From Methyloversatilis universalis EHg5 (GTDB taxonomy: Bacteria; Pseudomonadota; Gammaproteobacteria; Burkholderiales; Rhodocyclaceae), in assembly GCF_000378945.1 (NCBI RefSeq), contig NZ_KB900539.1:300937-364936 (forward strand): a DNA stretch of 64,000 nt. The letters are read 5' to 3'. The stretch's first letter is position 1. Each line of letters begins with the position of its first letter. The translations under genes were made by a program, and so were the position numbers. This document shows, one piece after another, positions 24,841 through 33,791 of the stretch. The notes beneath the pieces were generated by a model that was not told where the DNA came from, made no database searches, and saw only the letters and a list, made by a program, of their open reading frames with translations.

Positions 24841-26589
24841 GTGACCTTCACGCTGCATGGCCTGGCGGTGTCAGGTGGCATCGCCATCGGTCACGCCTAT
24901 CTGGTGTCGCACGCGACGCTGGAAGTGGCCCACTACACGGTGACCGCACGCAAGGTCGAGGACGAAGTCACCCGGCTGGGCACCGCCTTCGACGCGGTGC
25001 GCGCCGAACTGGCCGACCTGCGCAGCGGGCTGCTGAACGACAGCACCGAGGCGCGAGGCGAACTGCTGGCCTTCGTCGACCTGCACAGCATGATCCTCGA
25101 CGATCCGACGCTGTTCGACGAAGCCTGCGAATACGTGCGCAGCCGCCGCTGCAACGCCGAATGGGCGATCAAGCGCCAGATGGACCGCCTGGTCGAACAG
25201 TTCGAACAGATCGACGACGCCTATCTGCGCAGCCGCAGCGCCGACGTGGTGCAGGTGGTCGAGCGCGTGATCAAGGCGCTGGCCGGCAAGCGCAACCGCA
25301 TGAGCACCCGCCGGCGCGACACCGACAGCATCGTGGTGGCGCACGACCTGTCGCCGGCCGACACGATCCAGTTCAAGGCGCAGCGCATCGCCGCCTTCGT
25401 GACCGATCTCGGCGGCGCCACCTCGCACACCGCCATCGTCGCGCGCAGCCTCGCCATTCCGGCGCTGGTCGGCATGCACCACGCGCGCACGCTGATCCAG
25501 GACGACGACCTGCTCATCGTCGACGGTCTGCGCGGCGCGCTCATCATCAATCCGGACGAGCGCATCCTCGACGAGTACCGGCTGCGCGCGCGCGAGATCG
25601 AGATCGAGCGCTCCAAGCTCAAGCACCTCACGTCGGCGGTCGCCACCACGCTGGACGGCGAACAGGTGCAGCTGTTCGCCAACATTGAACTGCCGCAGGA
25701 CGTCGAGCAGGTGAAGGAGGTCGAGGCCGACGGCATCGGCCTGTTCCGCACCGAATTCATGTTCCTGAACCGCGACGCGCTGCCGGACGAGGACGAACAG
25801 TTCGAGGCCTATCGCAGCGTGGTGCAGGCGATGAAGGGCAAGCCGGTCACGCTGCGCACGCTGGACATCGGCGCCGACAAGGCCCTGCGCGGCGCCGAGC
25901 GCAGCGAAGCCAATCCGGCGCTGGGCCTGCGCGCCATCCGCTACTGCCTGGCCGAGCCGCGCATGTTCGTCACCCAGCTGCGCGCCATCCTGCGCGCCGC
26001 CCACTACGGCAAGGTGCGCATCCTGTTGCCCATGGTGGCGTTCCAGCACGAGATCGAATCCGCGCTCGCGATGATCGCGCTCGCCAAGCAGCAGTTGCGC
26101 GAAGCCAACCGCAAGTTCGACGACCGGGTCGAGGTCGGCGCCATGGTCGAGATTCCGGCGGCGGCGATGGCGCTCGGCACGCTGATGAACCACTTCAGCT
26201 TCCTGTCCATCGGTACCAACGACCTGATCCAGTACACGCTGGCGATCGACCGTGCCGACGAGGCAGTGGCCCATCTGTACGACCCGCTGCATCCGGCGGT
26301 GCTGCGACTGGTGCAGCAGGTGATCGCCCAGGCCAAGCGGGTGGGCATGCCGGTTGCGGTGTGCGGTGAAATGGCCGGCGAACCGCAGTTCGCCCGCCTG
26401 CTGCTGGGCATGGGACTGCGTCAGTTCTCGATGCATCCGTCGCAGTTGCTGGAGGTGAAGCGCGAGGTGCTGCGCTGCGACTGCGGCGATGTGGCGCCGC
26501 GCGTGATCAAGCTCTTGCGCTCTGACGATCCGATCCGCATCCGCGAGCAGCTTGAGCGCATCAACGCCGGCAGCACGCCGGTGCAGTGA
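24841..26589 (+). CDS. ptsI: PTS enzyme I (phosphoenolpyruvate-protein phosphotransferase)
   Basis: The 582-residue protein is normal length for enzyme I. The phosphohistidine motif [13 protein letters not shown] (His near residue 196) is followed by the PEP-binding part with [37 protein letters not shown] and AVCGEMAG. It starts with GTG right after the HPr stop. With EIIA and HPr it forms a three-gene phosphorelay without a permease. Confidence 0.94.
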   Translation: MTFTLHGLAVSGGIAIGHAYLVSHATLEVAHYTVTARKVEDEVTRLGTAFDAVRAELADLRSGLLNDSTEARGELLAFVDLHSMILDDPTLFDEACEYVRSRRCNAEWAIKRQMDRLVEQFEQIDDAYLRSRSADVVQVVERVIKALAGKRNRMSTRRRDTDSIVVAHDLSPADTIQFKAQRIAAFVTDLGGATSHTAIVARSLAIPALVGMHHARTLIQDDDLLIVDGLRGALIINPDERILDEYRLRAREIEIERSKLKHLTSAVATTLDGEQVQLFANIELPQDVEQVKEVEADGIGLFRTEFMFLNRDALPDEDEQFEAYRSVVQAMKGKPVTLRTLDIGADKALRGAERSEANPALGLRAIRYCLAEPRMFVTQLRAILRAAHYGKVRILLPMVAFQHEIESALAMIALAKQQLREANRKFDDRVEVGAMVEIPAAAMALGTLMNHFSFLSIGTNDLIQYTLAIDRADEAVAHLYDPLHPAVLRLVQQVIAQAKRVGMPVAVCGEMAGEPQFARLLLGMGLRQFSMHPSQLLEVKREVLRCDCGDVAPRVIKLLRSDDPIRIREQLERINAGSTPVQ

Positions 26590-26594
26590 GCCGC

Positions 26595-27131
26595 ATGCGC
26601 ATCCTGGGCATAGACCCCGGCCTGCGCATCACCGGCTTCGGCGTGCTCGAAGCCGAGGGCGCACAGCTGCGCTACGTTGCCAGCGGCCGCATCACCTCGA
26701 ACGAGCGCGAGCCGCTGCCGTCGCGCATCGCCACGCTGTTTTCCGGCATACGCGAAGTGGTCGATACCTGGCAGCCGACGCATGCGGCGGTCGAAATCGT
26801 GTTCGTGAACGTGAATCCGCAATCGACGCTGCTGCTGGGCCAGGCGCGCGGTGCCGCGCTGTCGGCACTGACCGCCACCGGCCTGCCGGTGGCCGAATAC
26901 ACCGCGCTGCAGGTGAAACAGGCGGTGGTCGGCCACGGCAAGGCGAACAAGGATCAGGTGCAGTACATGGTGGCCCGCCTGCTCGCGCTGGCCGCAGCCC
27001 CCGGTGCCGACGCCGCCGATGCGCTGGCCTGCGCCATCTGCCATGCGCACGCCGCCCGCGGCATGGGCGCCATCGGCGGGCCGGGGGCACGCCGTCGCGG
27101 CGGGCGTATCATCGCGCGTCGTCCGGCCTGA
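26595..27131 (+). CDS. ruvC: Holliday junction resolvase RuvC
   Basis: The 178-residue protein begins [17 protein letters not shown] with the first catalytic Asp at residue 7. It has [21 protein letters not shown] and the later [14 protein letters not shown] cluster with the remaining acidic residues. RuvC cuts Holliday junctions as a dimer. A GTG at 26586 overlapping the ptsI stop would add three residues; I prefer the ATG because it sits directly before the conserved strand. ruvA follows after a repeat-containing gap. Confidence 0.93.
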   Translation: MRILGIDPGLRITGFGVLEAEGAQLRYVASGRITSNEREPLPSRIATLFSGIREVVDTWQPTHAAVEIVFVNVNPQSTLLLGQARGAALSALTATGLPVAEYTALQVKQAVVGHGKANKDQVQYMVARLLALAAAPGADAADALACAICHAHAARGMGAIGGPGARRRGGRIIARRPA

Positions 27132-27135
27132 TTCC

Positions 27136-27220
27136 GGGAGCGGCGCCCCTGCCGCGACGCGGCCCGTGCAAGGCGCTTTCTTCTGCTCACGGCCAGAATC
27201 GCGGCGGTGGCGCCGCTCCC
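27136..27220. repeat. REPIN-like inverted repeat, copy 1
   Basis: A 22-base arm at 27136-27157 (gggagcggcg...gccgcga) and a nearly complementary arm at 27199-27220 (tcgcggcggtggcgccgctc plus cc) are separated by 41 bases. The arms match at about 20 of 22 positions, so the RNA can fold into a long hairpin. A related element with a similar spacing is at 38171-38252. This is the layout of REP doublets (REPINs), which RAYT transposases mobilise. No RAYT is in the window. It fills the ruvC-ruvA gap. Confidence 0.7.
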
Positions 27221-27265
27221 ACGGCACCCTGACCCGGCACCCCATCCTTCCACCCAGGAGTCCTC

Positions 27266-27841
27266 ATGATCGGTCGCCTCACCGGCACCCTGCTGGAAAA
27301 GAATCCGCCGCGCATCCTGCTCGATGTACAGGGCGTGGGCTATGAAGTCGATGTGCCGATGAGCACCTTCTACAACCTGCCGGCCACCGGCGAACGAGTG
27401 ACGCTGCACACCCATTTCGTGGTGCGCGAGGACGGTCACTTCCTGTTCGGTTTCGGCGCGCCAGCCGAGCTGGCGGCTTTCCGCCAGCTGGTGAAGATCA
27501 GCGGCATCGGGCCGCGCATGGCGCTGGCGGTGCTGTCCGGCATGTCGGTCGATGAACTGGCGCGCGTGGTGGCGGCGCAGGAAGCCGGCCGCCTGACCAA
27601 GATTCCGGGCATCGGCAAGAAGACCGCCGAACGCCTGCTGCTGGAACTGCGCGACAAGCTGATGCCCACGGTGTCGCTGGCGGCTGCGGTCACGCCGGAT
27701 GCCGGTGCCGACATCCTGAACGCGCTGGTCGCGCTCGGCTACAGCGATCGTGAGGCGCAGGCTGCGCTGAAGACCCTGCCGGAAGGCGTGGGCGTGTCAG
27801 ACGGCATCCGGCTGGCGCTGAAGGCGCTGTCCAAGGCCTGA
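27266..27841 (+). CDS. ruvA: Holliday junction branch migration protein RuvA
   Basis: The 191-residue protein has the N-terminal OB-fold ([22 protein letters not shown]), then two helix-hairpin-helix motifs ([17 protein letters not shown] and [16 protein letters not shown]), and the C-terminal domain that contacts RuvB. ruvB does not follow: the next gene is on the opposite strand. GGAG upstream supports the ATG. Confidence 0.95.
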   Translation: MIGRLTGTLLEKNPPRILLDVQGVGYEVDVPMSTFYNLPATGERVTLHTHFVVREDGHFLFGFGAPAELAAFRQLVKISGIGPRMALAVLSGMSVDELARVVAAQEAGRLTKIPGIGKKTAERLLLELRDKLMPTVSLAAAVTPDAGADILNALVALGYSDREAQAALKTLPEGVGVSDGIRLALKALSKA

Positions 27842-27855
27842 AACGGGGGGCAGCG

Positions 27856-27872
27856 GCGGGGCCGCGCCCCGC
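27856..27872. terminator. hairpin between convergent genes
   Basis: A 7-base-pair GC stem (gcggggc, loop cgc, gccccgc) lies between the ruvA stop and the convergent HDOD gene stop. There is no T-run, so it may act as a bidirectional, inefficient terminator. Confidence 0.45.
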
Positions 27873-29015
27873 TCAGAACTCCAGCGAGTCCGCGAACTTC
27901 AGTGCGCTGAGCTGGGCACGATTGACCGCATCCGGCTGCAGGCCCAGCGAATGGGTCAGTTCGGCCAGTGCGTGGGCAGTGGGCTCCTCGCAGGCGCGCG
28001 CCAGTTTGAGGAAGGGCGTGTAGGCGCCGTCGCGGCCCAGCAGCGCGTCGCTGATGCGCTCCGGCAGCGTCATTTCTTCCAGCACCGCTTCCATCGGTGC
28101 GCCCAGCAGGCGGTCCAGCAGCGAGAAAGCGCCGGCGATGAACAGATTGTCGTGTTCCTCGCGCGGGAAGAATTCGGCGCCCAGCACTTCCATCAGCCGG
28201 CCGCGTGCGATCGCCGCCTGCATCAGCGCCGGGGCCGACGGATCCTTGGCCGCGGTCACCAGCAGCAGCGACAGCCACTTGTTCAGCTTTTCATAGCCGA
28301 GGATGACCACCGCGTGGCGGAAGGACTGCACTTCGCACATCAGACCGAAACCGGCCGAGTTGATGTAGCGCAGCAGCTTGAAGGACAGCGCCACGTCCTG
28401 CTTGAGTGCGGTTTCGATCTTCTGCACGTCGGCATTGTGGCGCACCAGATTCAGCACGCGCACGATCTGCGCATGCCCGGGCGCCAGCTTCTTGCCGGCC
28501 GCGGCCTGCAGGCCGGCCTTGAAGAACCAGCCGGTGGCGCCGCCGTAGCCGGCCTTCACTGCGGCGTCGAAACCGGTCACGTCCTCGATGCCGGTGGCCA
28601 GCGGAATGCCCGCCACCTGGATGGTGGAGGGCTGCACCCGGGCATCCGCCATCACGAAGCGGAAATTCAGCCCGGCCGGCAGGCCGATACCGGCCTTGTA
28701 GTCGGACAGCACCAGCGGCAGCCCGGCCTGGGCCAGCTGGCCCACCGCCGCTGCGGTCACGGGGTCGGCCAGCGACGGCGCGTTCACTTCCAGCATGGCG
28801 CCTTCCGGTGCAATCCAGTCGGCCAGCGTGGCGTCCGGCGTGCAGCCGGCCAGCCCGACGAACACCGGGCGGGCCAGCGGCCAGTCCTCGCCCAGCGCTT
28901 CCAGTGCGCGGACCGCGGTGGCGCAGTCCGGGGCGTGCACCCGCATGCGGGTGGCGGTGATCGCACGCTGTTTGTTGACGACCGGTTCGCGGGTGAGGAA
29001 GACGTTCGGGCTCAT
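27873..29015 (-). CDS. HDOD-domain signalling protein (degenerate EAL plus HDOD)
   Basis: The 380-residue protein begins MSPNVFLTREPVVNKQRAI, the pattern of YuxH-type proteins in which a degenerate EAL-like domain precedes HDOD. The HDOD part (about residues 175-360) has NLVRHNADVQKIETALKQD, SFKLLRYINSAGFG and FFPREEHDNLFIAGAFSLLD. Typical EAL catalytic residues (E-x-L) are missing, so cyclic-di-GMP hydrolysis is not expected. The start is the ATG at 29015, 8 bases after the upstream reductase stop, so the two are probably one transcript. Confidence 0.8.
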   Translation of the reverse strand: MSPNVFLTREPVVNKQRAITATRMRVHAPDCATAVRALEALGEDWPLARPVFVGLAGCTPDATLADWIAPEGAMLEVNAPSLADPVTAAAVGQLAQAGLPLVLSDYKAGIGLPAGLNFRFVMADARVQPSTIQVAGIPLATGIEDVTGFDAAVKAGYGGATGWFFKAGLQAAAGKKLAPGHAQIVRVLNLVRHNADVQKIETALKQDVALSFKLLRYINSAGFGLMCEVQSFRHAVVILGYEKLNKWLSLLLVTAAKDPSAPALMQAAIARGRLMEVLGAEFFPREEHDNLFIAGAFSLLDRLLGAPMEAVLEEMTLPERISDALLGRDGAYTPFLKLARACEEPTAHALAELTHSLGLQPDAVNRAQLSALKFADSLEF

Positions 29016-29023
29016 GAGGTGGA

Positions 29024-30037
29024 TCAGGTCGAATAGGTGAATGAATCGGCGTGAAAGTGCTCTATCGGCAGCGCGCACTGGCGGGTGAAGTCGTCCTTGG
29101 CCGCGTCGATCATGGCCGGGCCACCGCAGGCATACACCTGGTGCCCGGACAGGTCGGGCAGATCGGCCATCACCACCTGATGGACCAGGCCGGTGCGGCC
29201 GGTCCAGGCGTCGCCGGCGGCGGGCTCGGACAGCACCGGCACGTAGCGGAAGCCGGGCAGGGCGGCGGTCCAGCTTTCGGCCAGTTCGTTCATGTACAGG
29301 TCCTGCTTCGTGCGCGCGCCCCAGTACAGCGTGATCGGCTGCGTGTAACCCACCTTGATCGCGTGCTCGATCACCGCCTTCATCGGCGCGAAGCCGGTGC
29401 CGCCAGCCACCATCACCACCGGGCGCGCCACGTCCTCGCGCAGGAAGAAGCTGCCGTGCGGGCCTTCGAAGCGCAGGATGTCGCGCTCCTTCATGCTGTT
29501 GAACACGTGGCCGGTGAAATGGCCGCCCGGCACTTCGCGGATGTGCAGCGTGATGAATTCGTCGTCGTGCGGCGCATTGGCGATCGAGAAACTGCGGCGC
29601 TTGCCTTCCTTCAGCAGGAAATCGATGTACTGGCCGGCCAGGAACTGCAGGCGCTCGTTGGCCGGCAGCTTGAGCTTGAGCAGCATCACGTCGGGCGCGA
29701 GCTTCTGGATTTCCTGTACCCGGGTCGGCAGCGTGCGCACCGCGATGTCCTTCAGGCCGCCGACCTCGCGGCATTCGAGCACCAGGTCGGAGCGCGCGGT
29801 GGCCACGCAGAACAGCGCGTAGCCCTGGGTCTTTTCGGCATCGGTCAGCTTGGCGGCCTGATGCTGGCCGTAATCGACCGTGCCGGACAGGACCTTGCCC
29901 TTGCACGAGCCACAGGCGCCGTTGCGGCAGCCATAGGGCAGGTTGAAGCCGGCAGTGAGCGCGGCGTCGAGCAGGCGGGTTTCGGCATCGGTGGTGAAAC
30001 AGTGCTGGCTGGGCTGGAGGGTGACCTGATAGGACAT
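29024..30037 (-). CDS. 2Fe-2S ferredoxin-NAD(P)H reductase (CDP-6-deoxy-3,4-glucoseen reductase type)
   Basis: The 337-residue protein has an N-terminal plant-type 2Fe-2S domain with YGCRNGACGSCKGKV and a fourth cysteine in ALFCVA. It continues into an FAD domain (RRSFSIANAP) and an NAD(P) domain (VMVAGGTGFAPMKAVIEHA, YACGGPAMI). Many such reductases are electron-transfer partners of oxygenases or of deoxysugar enzymes. The nearby genes give no substrate. It is divergent from the SDR gene with only 22 bases between starts. Confidence 0.85.
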   Translation of the reverse strand: MSYQVTLQPSQHCFTTDAETRLLDAALTAGFNLPYGCRNGACGSCKGKVLSGTVDYGQHQAAKLTDAEKTQGYALFCVATARSDLVLECREVGGLKDIAVRTLPTRVQEIQKLAPDVMLLKLKLPANERLQFLAGQYIDFLLKEGKRRSFSIANAPHDDEFITLHIREVPGGHFTGHVFNSMKERDILRFEGPHGSFFLREDVARPVVMVAGGTGFAPMKAVIEHAIKVGYTQPITLYWGARTKQDLYMNELAESWTAALPGFRYVPVLSEPAAGDAWTGRTGLVHQVVMADLPDLSGHQVYACGGPAMIDAAKDDFTRQCALPIEHFHADSFTYST

Positions 30038-30059
30038 GGCTGCGTGAGACAATCCGGTA

Positions 30060-30998
30060 ATGAACAGAACGAAACGGTCGCGACGGTCCGCCCCTGCTGC
30101 ATGGTGCGGCGCGCGGTCAAGACTGCTGATTGTAGGCTGTGGCGACGTCGCGCGTCGCGCCCTGCCCGGTTTGACGCGTCGCGTGCGCGTGCTGGCGCTT
30201 GCCCGCAGCGGTGATTCAGCGGCTGCGCTGCGGCCGCTGGGCGTGCGCTGCGTGCGGGCCGACCTCGACGACCGGCGCAGCCTGCGACGCATTGCGTCGC
30301 TTGCCCGCTGGGTCTGGCATTTCGCGCCGCCGCCCAATACCGGCGGTGCGACCGATGCGCGCAGTCGCGCGCTGGTCGACGCGCTGACGGCCGCCGGCCG
30401 CGTGCGGCGCCTGTGCTACATCAGCACCAGCGGTGTCTATGGCGACTGCGCCGGCGCCGTGGTGCCGGAAACCCGGCCCTTGCGCCCCGCCAGCGCCCGC
30501 GGCAAGCGGCGGGTCGATGCCGAGCGCGCGGTGCGTACGCTGGCACGCCGCGGCGTCGCGGTATCCATCCTGCGCGCGCCCGGCATCTACGGGCCGGACC
30601 GCCTGCCGCTCGACCGCCTGCGCCGCGGTGATCCGGTGCTGCGCGCCGAGGACGACGTGCACACCAATCACATCGACGCAGCCGATCTCGCCCGGCTGGC
30701 CTGGGCGGCGCTGCATCGCGCGCGGGGCGGGCGTACTTTCAATGCCAGTGACGACACCCGGCTGAAGATGGCCGACTATTTCGACCGTGTGGCCGATGCC
30801 TGCGCGCTGCCGCGCCCGCCGCGGGTGTCGCGCGCCGAAGCCGGCGAGCGGCTGAGCCCGATGACGCTCTCCTTCATGAGCGAATCGCGGGTGCTGGACA
30901 ACCGCCGCATGAAGCGCGAACTGCGCCTGCGGCTGGCGCGGCCCGATGTCGACGCGGTGCTCGCCGACGCACTGAATTCCTCTTCCACGACCTCCTGA
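30060..30998 (+). CDS. atypical SDR-family NAD(P)-binding protein (YeeZ-like)
   Basis: The 312-residue protein has a Rossmann start RLLIVGCGDVARRAL (about residues 21-35), then RLCYISTSGVYGDC, and VSILRAPGIYGPDRLPL, typical of YeeZ-type atypical SDRs. The Tyr-xxx-Lys pair is not clear. The N-terminal 20 residues are basic and may not all be translated. The substrate is unknown. The hemJ-like gene follows after 11 bases. Confidence 0.75.
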   Translation: MNRTKRSRRSAPAAWCGARSRLLIVGCGDVARRALPGLTRRVRVLALARSGDSAAALRPLGVRCVRADLDDRRSLRRIASLARWVWHFAPPPNTGGATDARSRALVDALTAAGRVRRLCYISTSGVYGDCAGAVVPETRPLRPASARGKRRVDAERAVRTLARRGVAVSILRAPGIYGPDRLPLDRLRRGDPVLRAEDDVHTNHIDAADLARLAWAALHRARGGRTFNASDDTRLKMADYFDRVADACALPRPPRVSRAEAGERLSPMTLSFMSESRVLDNRRMKRELRLRLARPDVDAVLADALNSSSTTS

Positions 30999-31009
30999 CC
31001 CTGTCGACC

Positions 31010-31438
31010 ATGCAAAGCAGCTATCTGTGGGCCAAGGCCCTGCACATCGTTTTTGTCACCAGCTGGTTCGCCGGCCTGTTCTACCTGCCGCGCCTCTTCG
31101 TAAACCTCGCCATGCTCGGCCCGGAGGAAGTCGCCGTGCGCGACCGCCTGCTGCTGATGTCGCGCAAGCTGCTGCGCTTCATGGGCCCGCTGTCCGGCCT
31201 CGCGGTCGGTTTCGGCCTGTGGCTGTGGCTGGGCGAGGGCATCTCCGGTGGCTGGATGCACGCCAAGCTCACGCTGGTGCTGCTGCTGATCGGCTATCAC
31301 CATTACTGCGCACGGCTGCTGCGCGACTTCGAGGCCGGGCGCAACACGCGCAGCCATGTCTGGTACCGCTGGTTCAACGAAGCGCCGGTGCTGGTGCTGT
31401 TCGCGGTGGTCATCCTCGTCGTGCTGAAGCCCTTCTGA
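31010..31438 (+). CDS. hemJ: HemJ/CopD-family membrane protein, probable protoporphyrinogen oxidase
   Basis: The 142-residue protein has four hydrophobic segments and the HemJ hallmark AKALHIVFVTSWFAGLFYLPR with a conserved His near residue 12. HAKLTLVLLLIGYHHY follows. HemJ oxidises protoporphyrinogen IX in bacteria that lack HemG and HemY. The length matches the family. CopD-like proteins share the fold, so biochemical assignment is likely but not certain. Confidence 0.8.
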   Translation: MQSSYLWAKALHIVFVTSWFAGLFYLPRLFVNLAMLGPEEVAVRDRLLLMSRKLLRFMGPLSGLAVGFGLWLWLGEGISGGWMHAKLTLVLLLIGYHHYCARLLRDFEAGRNTRSHVWYRWFNEAPVLVLFAVVILVVLKPF

Positions 31439-31441
31439 GCC

Positions 31442-32689
31442 ATGAATACAACTTCGAACTCCCCCAGACCCGGCGTGCGCGCCGTTCGCCGCGTGGTCCG
31501 CGAAGAGCCGGAACTGAAGCCGGGCCAGCATTTCTTCTCGCCCTGTCCGCGCGGTCTTGAACCGGTGCTGGCCGAGGAACTGACCCGCCTCGGCGCGGCC
31601 GATGTGAAGGTGGTGCCGGGTGGCGTCGGCTTCACCGGTGAGTGGAAGCTGGTCTATACCGTCAATCTGGAAAGCCGCATCGCCACCCGCGTGCTGTGGC
31701 GCGTCGGTCAGGGGCCGTACCGCAAGGAAGACGACATCTACAAGCTGGCCTACGGGCTGCAGTGGGAACGCTGGTTCAGCCCCAAGCGCACGCTGCGCGT
31801 CTATACGACTGCGGTGCGCTCGCCGCTGAAGAGCGTCGATTTCGTGACGCTGCGGGTGAAGGACGCGATCTGCGACCGCATGCGCGAACAGACCCGTCAG
31901 CGGCCCAGCATCGACACCGCCAATCCGGACGTGCGCGCCCACGTGTTCCTGACCGACCGCGAAGCCACGCTCTACCTCGATACCTCGGGCGAGCCGCTGT
32001 ACAAGCGCGGCTTCAAGGTGGCCGCAGTCGAGGCGCCGATCAAGGAAAACCTCGCCGCCGGCATCATCATGCTGTCCGGCTGGGACAAGGTGGAGCCCTT
32101 CTTCGACCCGATGTGCGGCAGTGGTACCTTCCTGATCGAAGCGGCGCAGATGGCGCTCGACATCGCGCCCGGCCTCGGTCGCAGTTTCGCCTTCGAACAT
32201 CTCACGCCCTTCAGCGCCGGTGCGTGGGCGACCGTCCGCGATGCTGCTGCCGCGCGCGCCCAGCCGCCGCGCGAACTGCCCATCTTCGGCTCCGACATTT
32301 CCGGCCGCGAACTGGCGCGCACCAAGGAAAACCTGCAGGCAGCAAAGCTGCCCTGGGTGGTGCGGGTCGAGGGGGCGGATCTGCTCGACCGCGAACCGCC
32401 TACCGACCACGGCGTGATGGTGACCAACCCGCCCTACGGCGTGCGACTGGAAGACAAACCGGCGCTGGACGCCTTCTACCCGAAGCTCGGCGATCTGCTG
32501 AAGCAGCGCTACGCCGGCTGGCGCTGCCATTTCATCACCGCCGATCCGGACTTCCCGAAGCTGATCAAGCTGAAGGCCAGCCGGCGCACGCCGCTGTTCA
32601 ACGGTGCGCTGGAATGCCGGCTGTTCGAGTACCGCATGGTCGAAGGCAGCCTGCGCGGACCGAAGCCCACCGCCGCCGGCGAACCCTGA
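31442..32689 (+). CDS. THUMP-domain class I RNA methyltransferase (RlmL N-terminal-type)
   Basis: The 415-residue protein has an N-terminal ferredoxin-like/THUMP region (FFSPCPRGLEPVLAEEL from about residue 32) and a SAM domain with DPMCGSGTFLIEAAQMA and the N6-adenine or guanine-N2 type motif VTNPPYGVRL. It corresponds to the first half of E. coli RlmL, which methylates G2445 of 23S rRNA; the RlmK half is absent. Family members of this length (YpsC-like) have the same role. It starts 3 bases after the hemJ-like stop. Confidence 0.85.
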   Translation: MNTTSNSPRPGVRAVRRVVREEPELKPGQHFFSPCPRGLEPVLAEELTRLGAADVKVVPGGVGFTGEWKLVYTVNLESRIATRVLWRVGQGPYRKEDDIYKLAYGLQWERWFSPKRTLRVYTTAVRSPLKSVDFVTLRVKDAICDRMREQTRQRPSIDTANPDVRAHVFLTDREATLYLDTSGEPLYKRGFKVAAVEAPIKENLAAGIIMLSGWDKVEPFFDPMCGSGTFLIEAAQMALDIAPGLGRSFAFEHLTPFSAGAWATVRDAAAARAQPPRELPIFGSDISGRELARTKENLQAAKLPWVVRVEGADLLDREPPTDHGVMVTNPPYGVRLEDKPALDAFYPKLGDLLKQRYAGWRCHFITADPDFPKLIKLKASRRTPLFNGALECRLFEYRMVEGSLRGPKPTAAGEP

Positions 32690-32736
32690 GGCCTGCCGGC
32701 AGTCTGATCGGGCGTCGCCCTTGAAAGGACTGCCGG

Positions 32737-33111
32737 ATGCGCTTCACGCCCTGCAAGACATGGATGTGCGCCGCGCTGATCGCGTGCGCGCTGCCCGCCG
32801 GCGCCGCCGCGCCGGCCGCCAATGACTGGACGCTGGCCGGCAGCCTCGGCCTGATGCAGTTCATCGTGGTGCCAGAGGCCTCCGCGCGCGACCGCGACTA
32901 CTACACGCGAGTGATCGAACAGCGCTGCGGCAAGGAAGAAACCTGCTTCCTGCGCTTCTTTACCAACAGCACCGGTGCCCCGCCCACGGTGCCGCTGCCG
33001 GACGCCATCCTGGCCGAACCGACCGCCATGTTCCAGCGCTCGGTCAAACAGTTGCGCGAGCAGTTCCAGTGGAGCTGCCGGCTGCAGCTGGCGGAAGCGA
33101 ACTGCTTCTGA
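32737..33111 (+). CDS. small secreted hypothetical protein
   Basis: I do not recognise this 124-residue protein. It has a likely signal peptide (CAALIACALPAGAAAPA, cleavage near residue 25). Four cysteines remain in the mature part (two in QRCGKEETCFLRFF, one in WSCRLQ, one in ANCF), suggesting two disulfide bonds in the periplasm. AAAGGA lies at a suitable distance before the ATG. Confidence 0.65.
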   Translation: MRFTPCKTWMCAALIACALPAGAAAPAANDWTLAGSLGLMQFIVVPEASARDRDYYTRVIEQRCGKEETCFLRFFTNSTGAPPTVPLPDAILAEPTAMFQRSVKQLREQFQWSCRLQLAEANCF

Positions 33112-33120
33112 GCGCCGCGG

Positions 33121-33138
33121 CGCTTCGTGCGCGAAGCG
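33121..33138 (+). terminator. hairpin after the small secreted protein gene
   Basis: The perfect 7-base-pair stem cgcttcg-tgcg-cgaagcg follows the stop codon by 10 bases. It lacks a T-run, so termination is only plausible. Confidence 0.4.
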
Positions 33139-33163
33139 ATAGATTGCGCGTTGCAGCATGCGC

Positions 33164-33177
33164 TTGATGCACATCAA
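33164..33177 (+). promoter_or_regulatory. FNR/ANR binding box
   Basis: TTGATGCACATCAA is a perfect match to the FNR/ANR consensus TTGAT-N4-ATCAA. Its centre lies about 112 bases before the cytochrome start. A class II site at -41.5 would put the transcript start near 33212, with TAGCGT at 33200-33205 as a poor -10. It suggests oxygen-responsive control of the cytochrome gene. Confidence 0.8.
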
Positions 33178-33282
33178 TCCCCTACGGCTGGCAGGGCCTT
33201 AGCGTGACGGCATGAGACGTCTCAACGGTTTCACGAGCACCGTCCGGACGCCATGCCATTCATTCATCAGGGGAGTTTCATC

Positions 33283-33666
33283 ATGAAAACCATTCTTTGT
33301 GCGCTTGCAGCAGGTGCTCTTTCGCTCACCGCCGGCAGCGCCTTCGCCGCCGACGCCGCCACCGACGCCGCCATGGTCAAGCTGGCCGGCAGCAGCGGCT
33401 GTACCGTGTGCCACAGCGTCGAGCCCTCGACCAAGGCAGGCGAAAAGCCGGTCGGCCCGGCCTGGCGCGACGTCGCCGCGCGCTACGCCGGCAACAAGGA
33501 CGCGCAGAAGACGCTCACCCAGACCGTGATGAAGGGCTCCAACCCCTACGACAGCCACTGGAAGGGCAAGGCCGCCGGTCTGGCCATGCCGCCCAACGCG
33601 GTCGCGATCAACGAAGCCGACGCCGGCAAGCTGGTGGGCTGGATCCTGTCGCTGAACACGAAGTGA
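33283..33666 (+). CDS. secreted monohaem cytochrome c (c551/c8 type)
   Basis: The ATG at 33283 gives a 127-residue precursor with a clear signal peptide ending near AFA (residue 22). The haem motif CTVCH is at residues 40-44 and the likely Met ligand is Met102 in GLAMPPNAV. GGGGAG precedes the start. Such cytochromes pass electrons in the periplasm to oxidases or nitrite reductase. The upstream FNR/ANR box fits microaerobic or denitrifying expression. Confidence 0.88.
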   Translation: MKTILCALAAGALSLTAGSAFAADAATDAAMVKLAGSSGCTVCHSVEPSTKAGEKPVGPAWRDVAARYAGNKDAQKTLTQTVMKGSNPYDSHWKGKAAGLAMPPNAVAINEADAGKLVGWILSLNTK

Positions 33667-33672
33667 AGCCGT

Positions 33673-33691
33673 GCCGGGCCGGGCGCCCGGC
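33673..33691 (+). terminator. hairpin after the cytochrome gene
   Basis: The 7-base-pair stem gccgggc, loop cgggc, gcccggc starts 6 bases after the cytochrome stop. Only two T residues follow, so it is a weak candidate. Confidence 0.4.
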
Positions 33692-33720
33692 TTGACTTGA
33701 ACCCCGCACCCCCTTAAGGT
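33692..33720 (+). promoter_or_regulatory. candidate sigma-70 promoter of metH
   Basis: TTGACT and TAAGGT are separated by 17 bases. Transcription would start near 33727, exactly where the SAM-II aptamer begins. The -10 is imperfect and the spacer contains a hairpin (33703-33725), so the assignment is a proposal supported mainly by spacing. Confidence 0.45.
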
Positions 33721-33726
33721 GCGGGT

Positions 33727-33781
33727 CCGCGCCGATTTGAGCCTCCAGCTTGCGGGCGCGTTATAAATGCCGCTAAAGCGA
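33727..33781 (+). promoter_or_regulatory. SAM-II riboswitch upstream of metH
   Basis: The sequence matches the SAM-II pattern known from alpha- and betaproteobacterial methionine genes. The P1 arms are cgcgcc (33728-33733) and ggcgcg (33755-33760), enclosing gatttgagcc. The signature ttataaatgccgctaaag follows at 33761-33778, corresponding to the consensus GUGAUAAAUG..GCUAAA. SAM-II binds S-adenosylmethionine in a pseudoknot. A terminator follows directly and the metH start is about 100 bases away, so transcriptional control is more likely than direct ribosome-site masking. Confidence 0.85.
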
Positions 33782-33791
33782 GCTGCCCACG

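Noticed and set aside
24871..26436. Long minus-strand frame opposite ptsI
   Set aside because: ptsI has all family motifs. The antisense frame has no ribosome site or family match.
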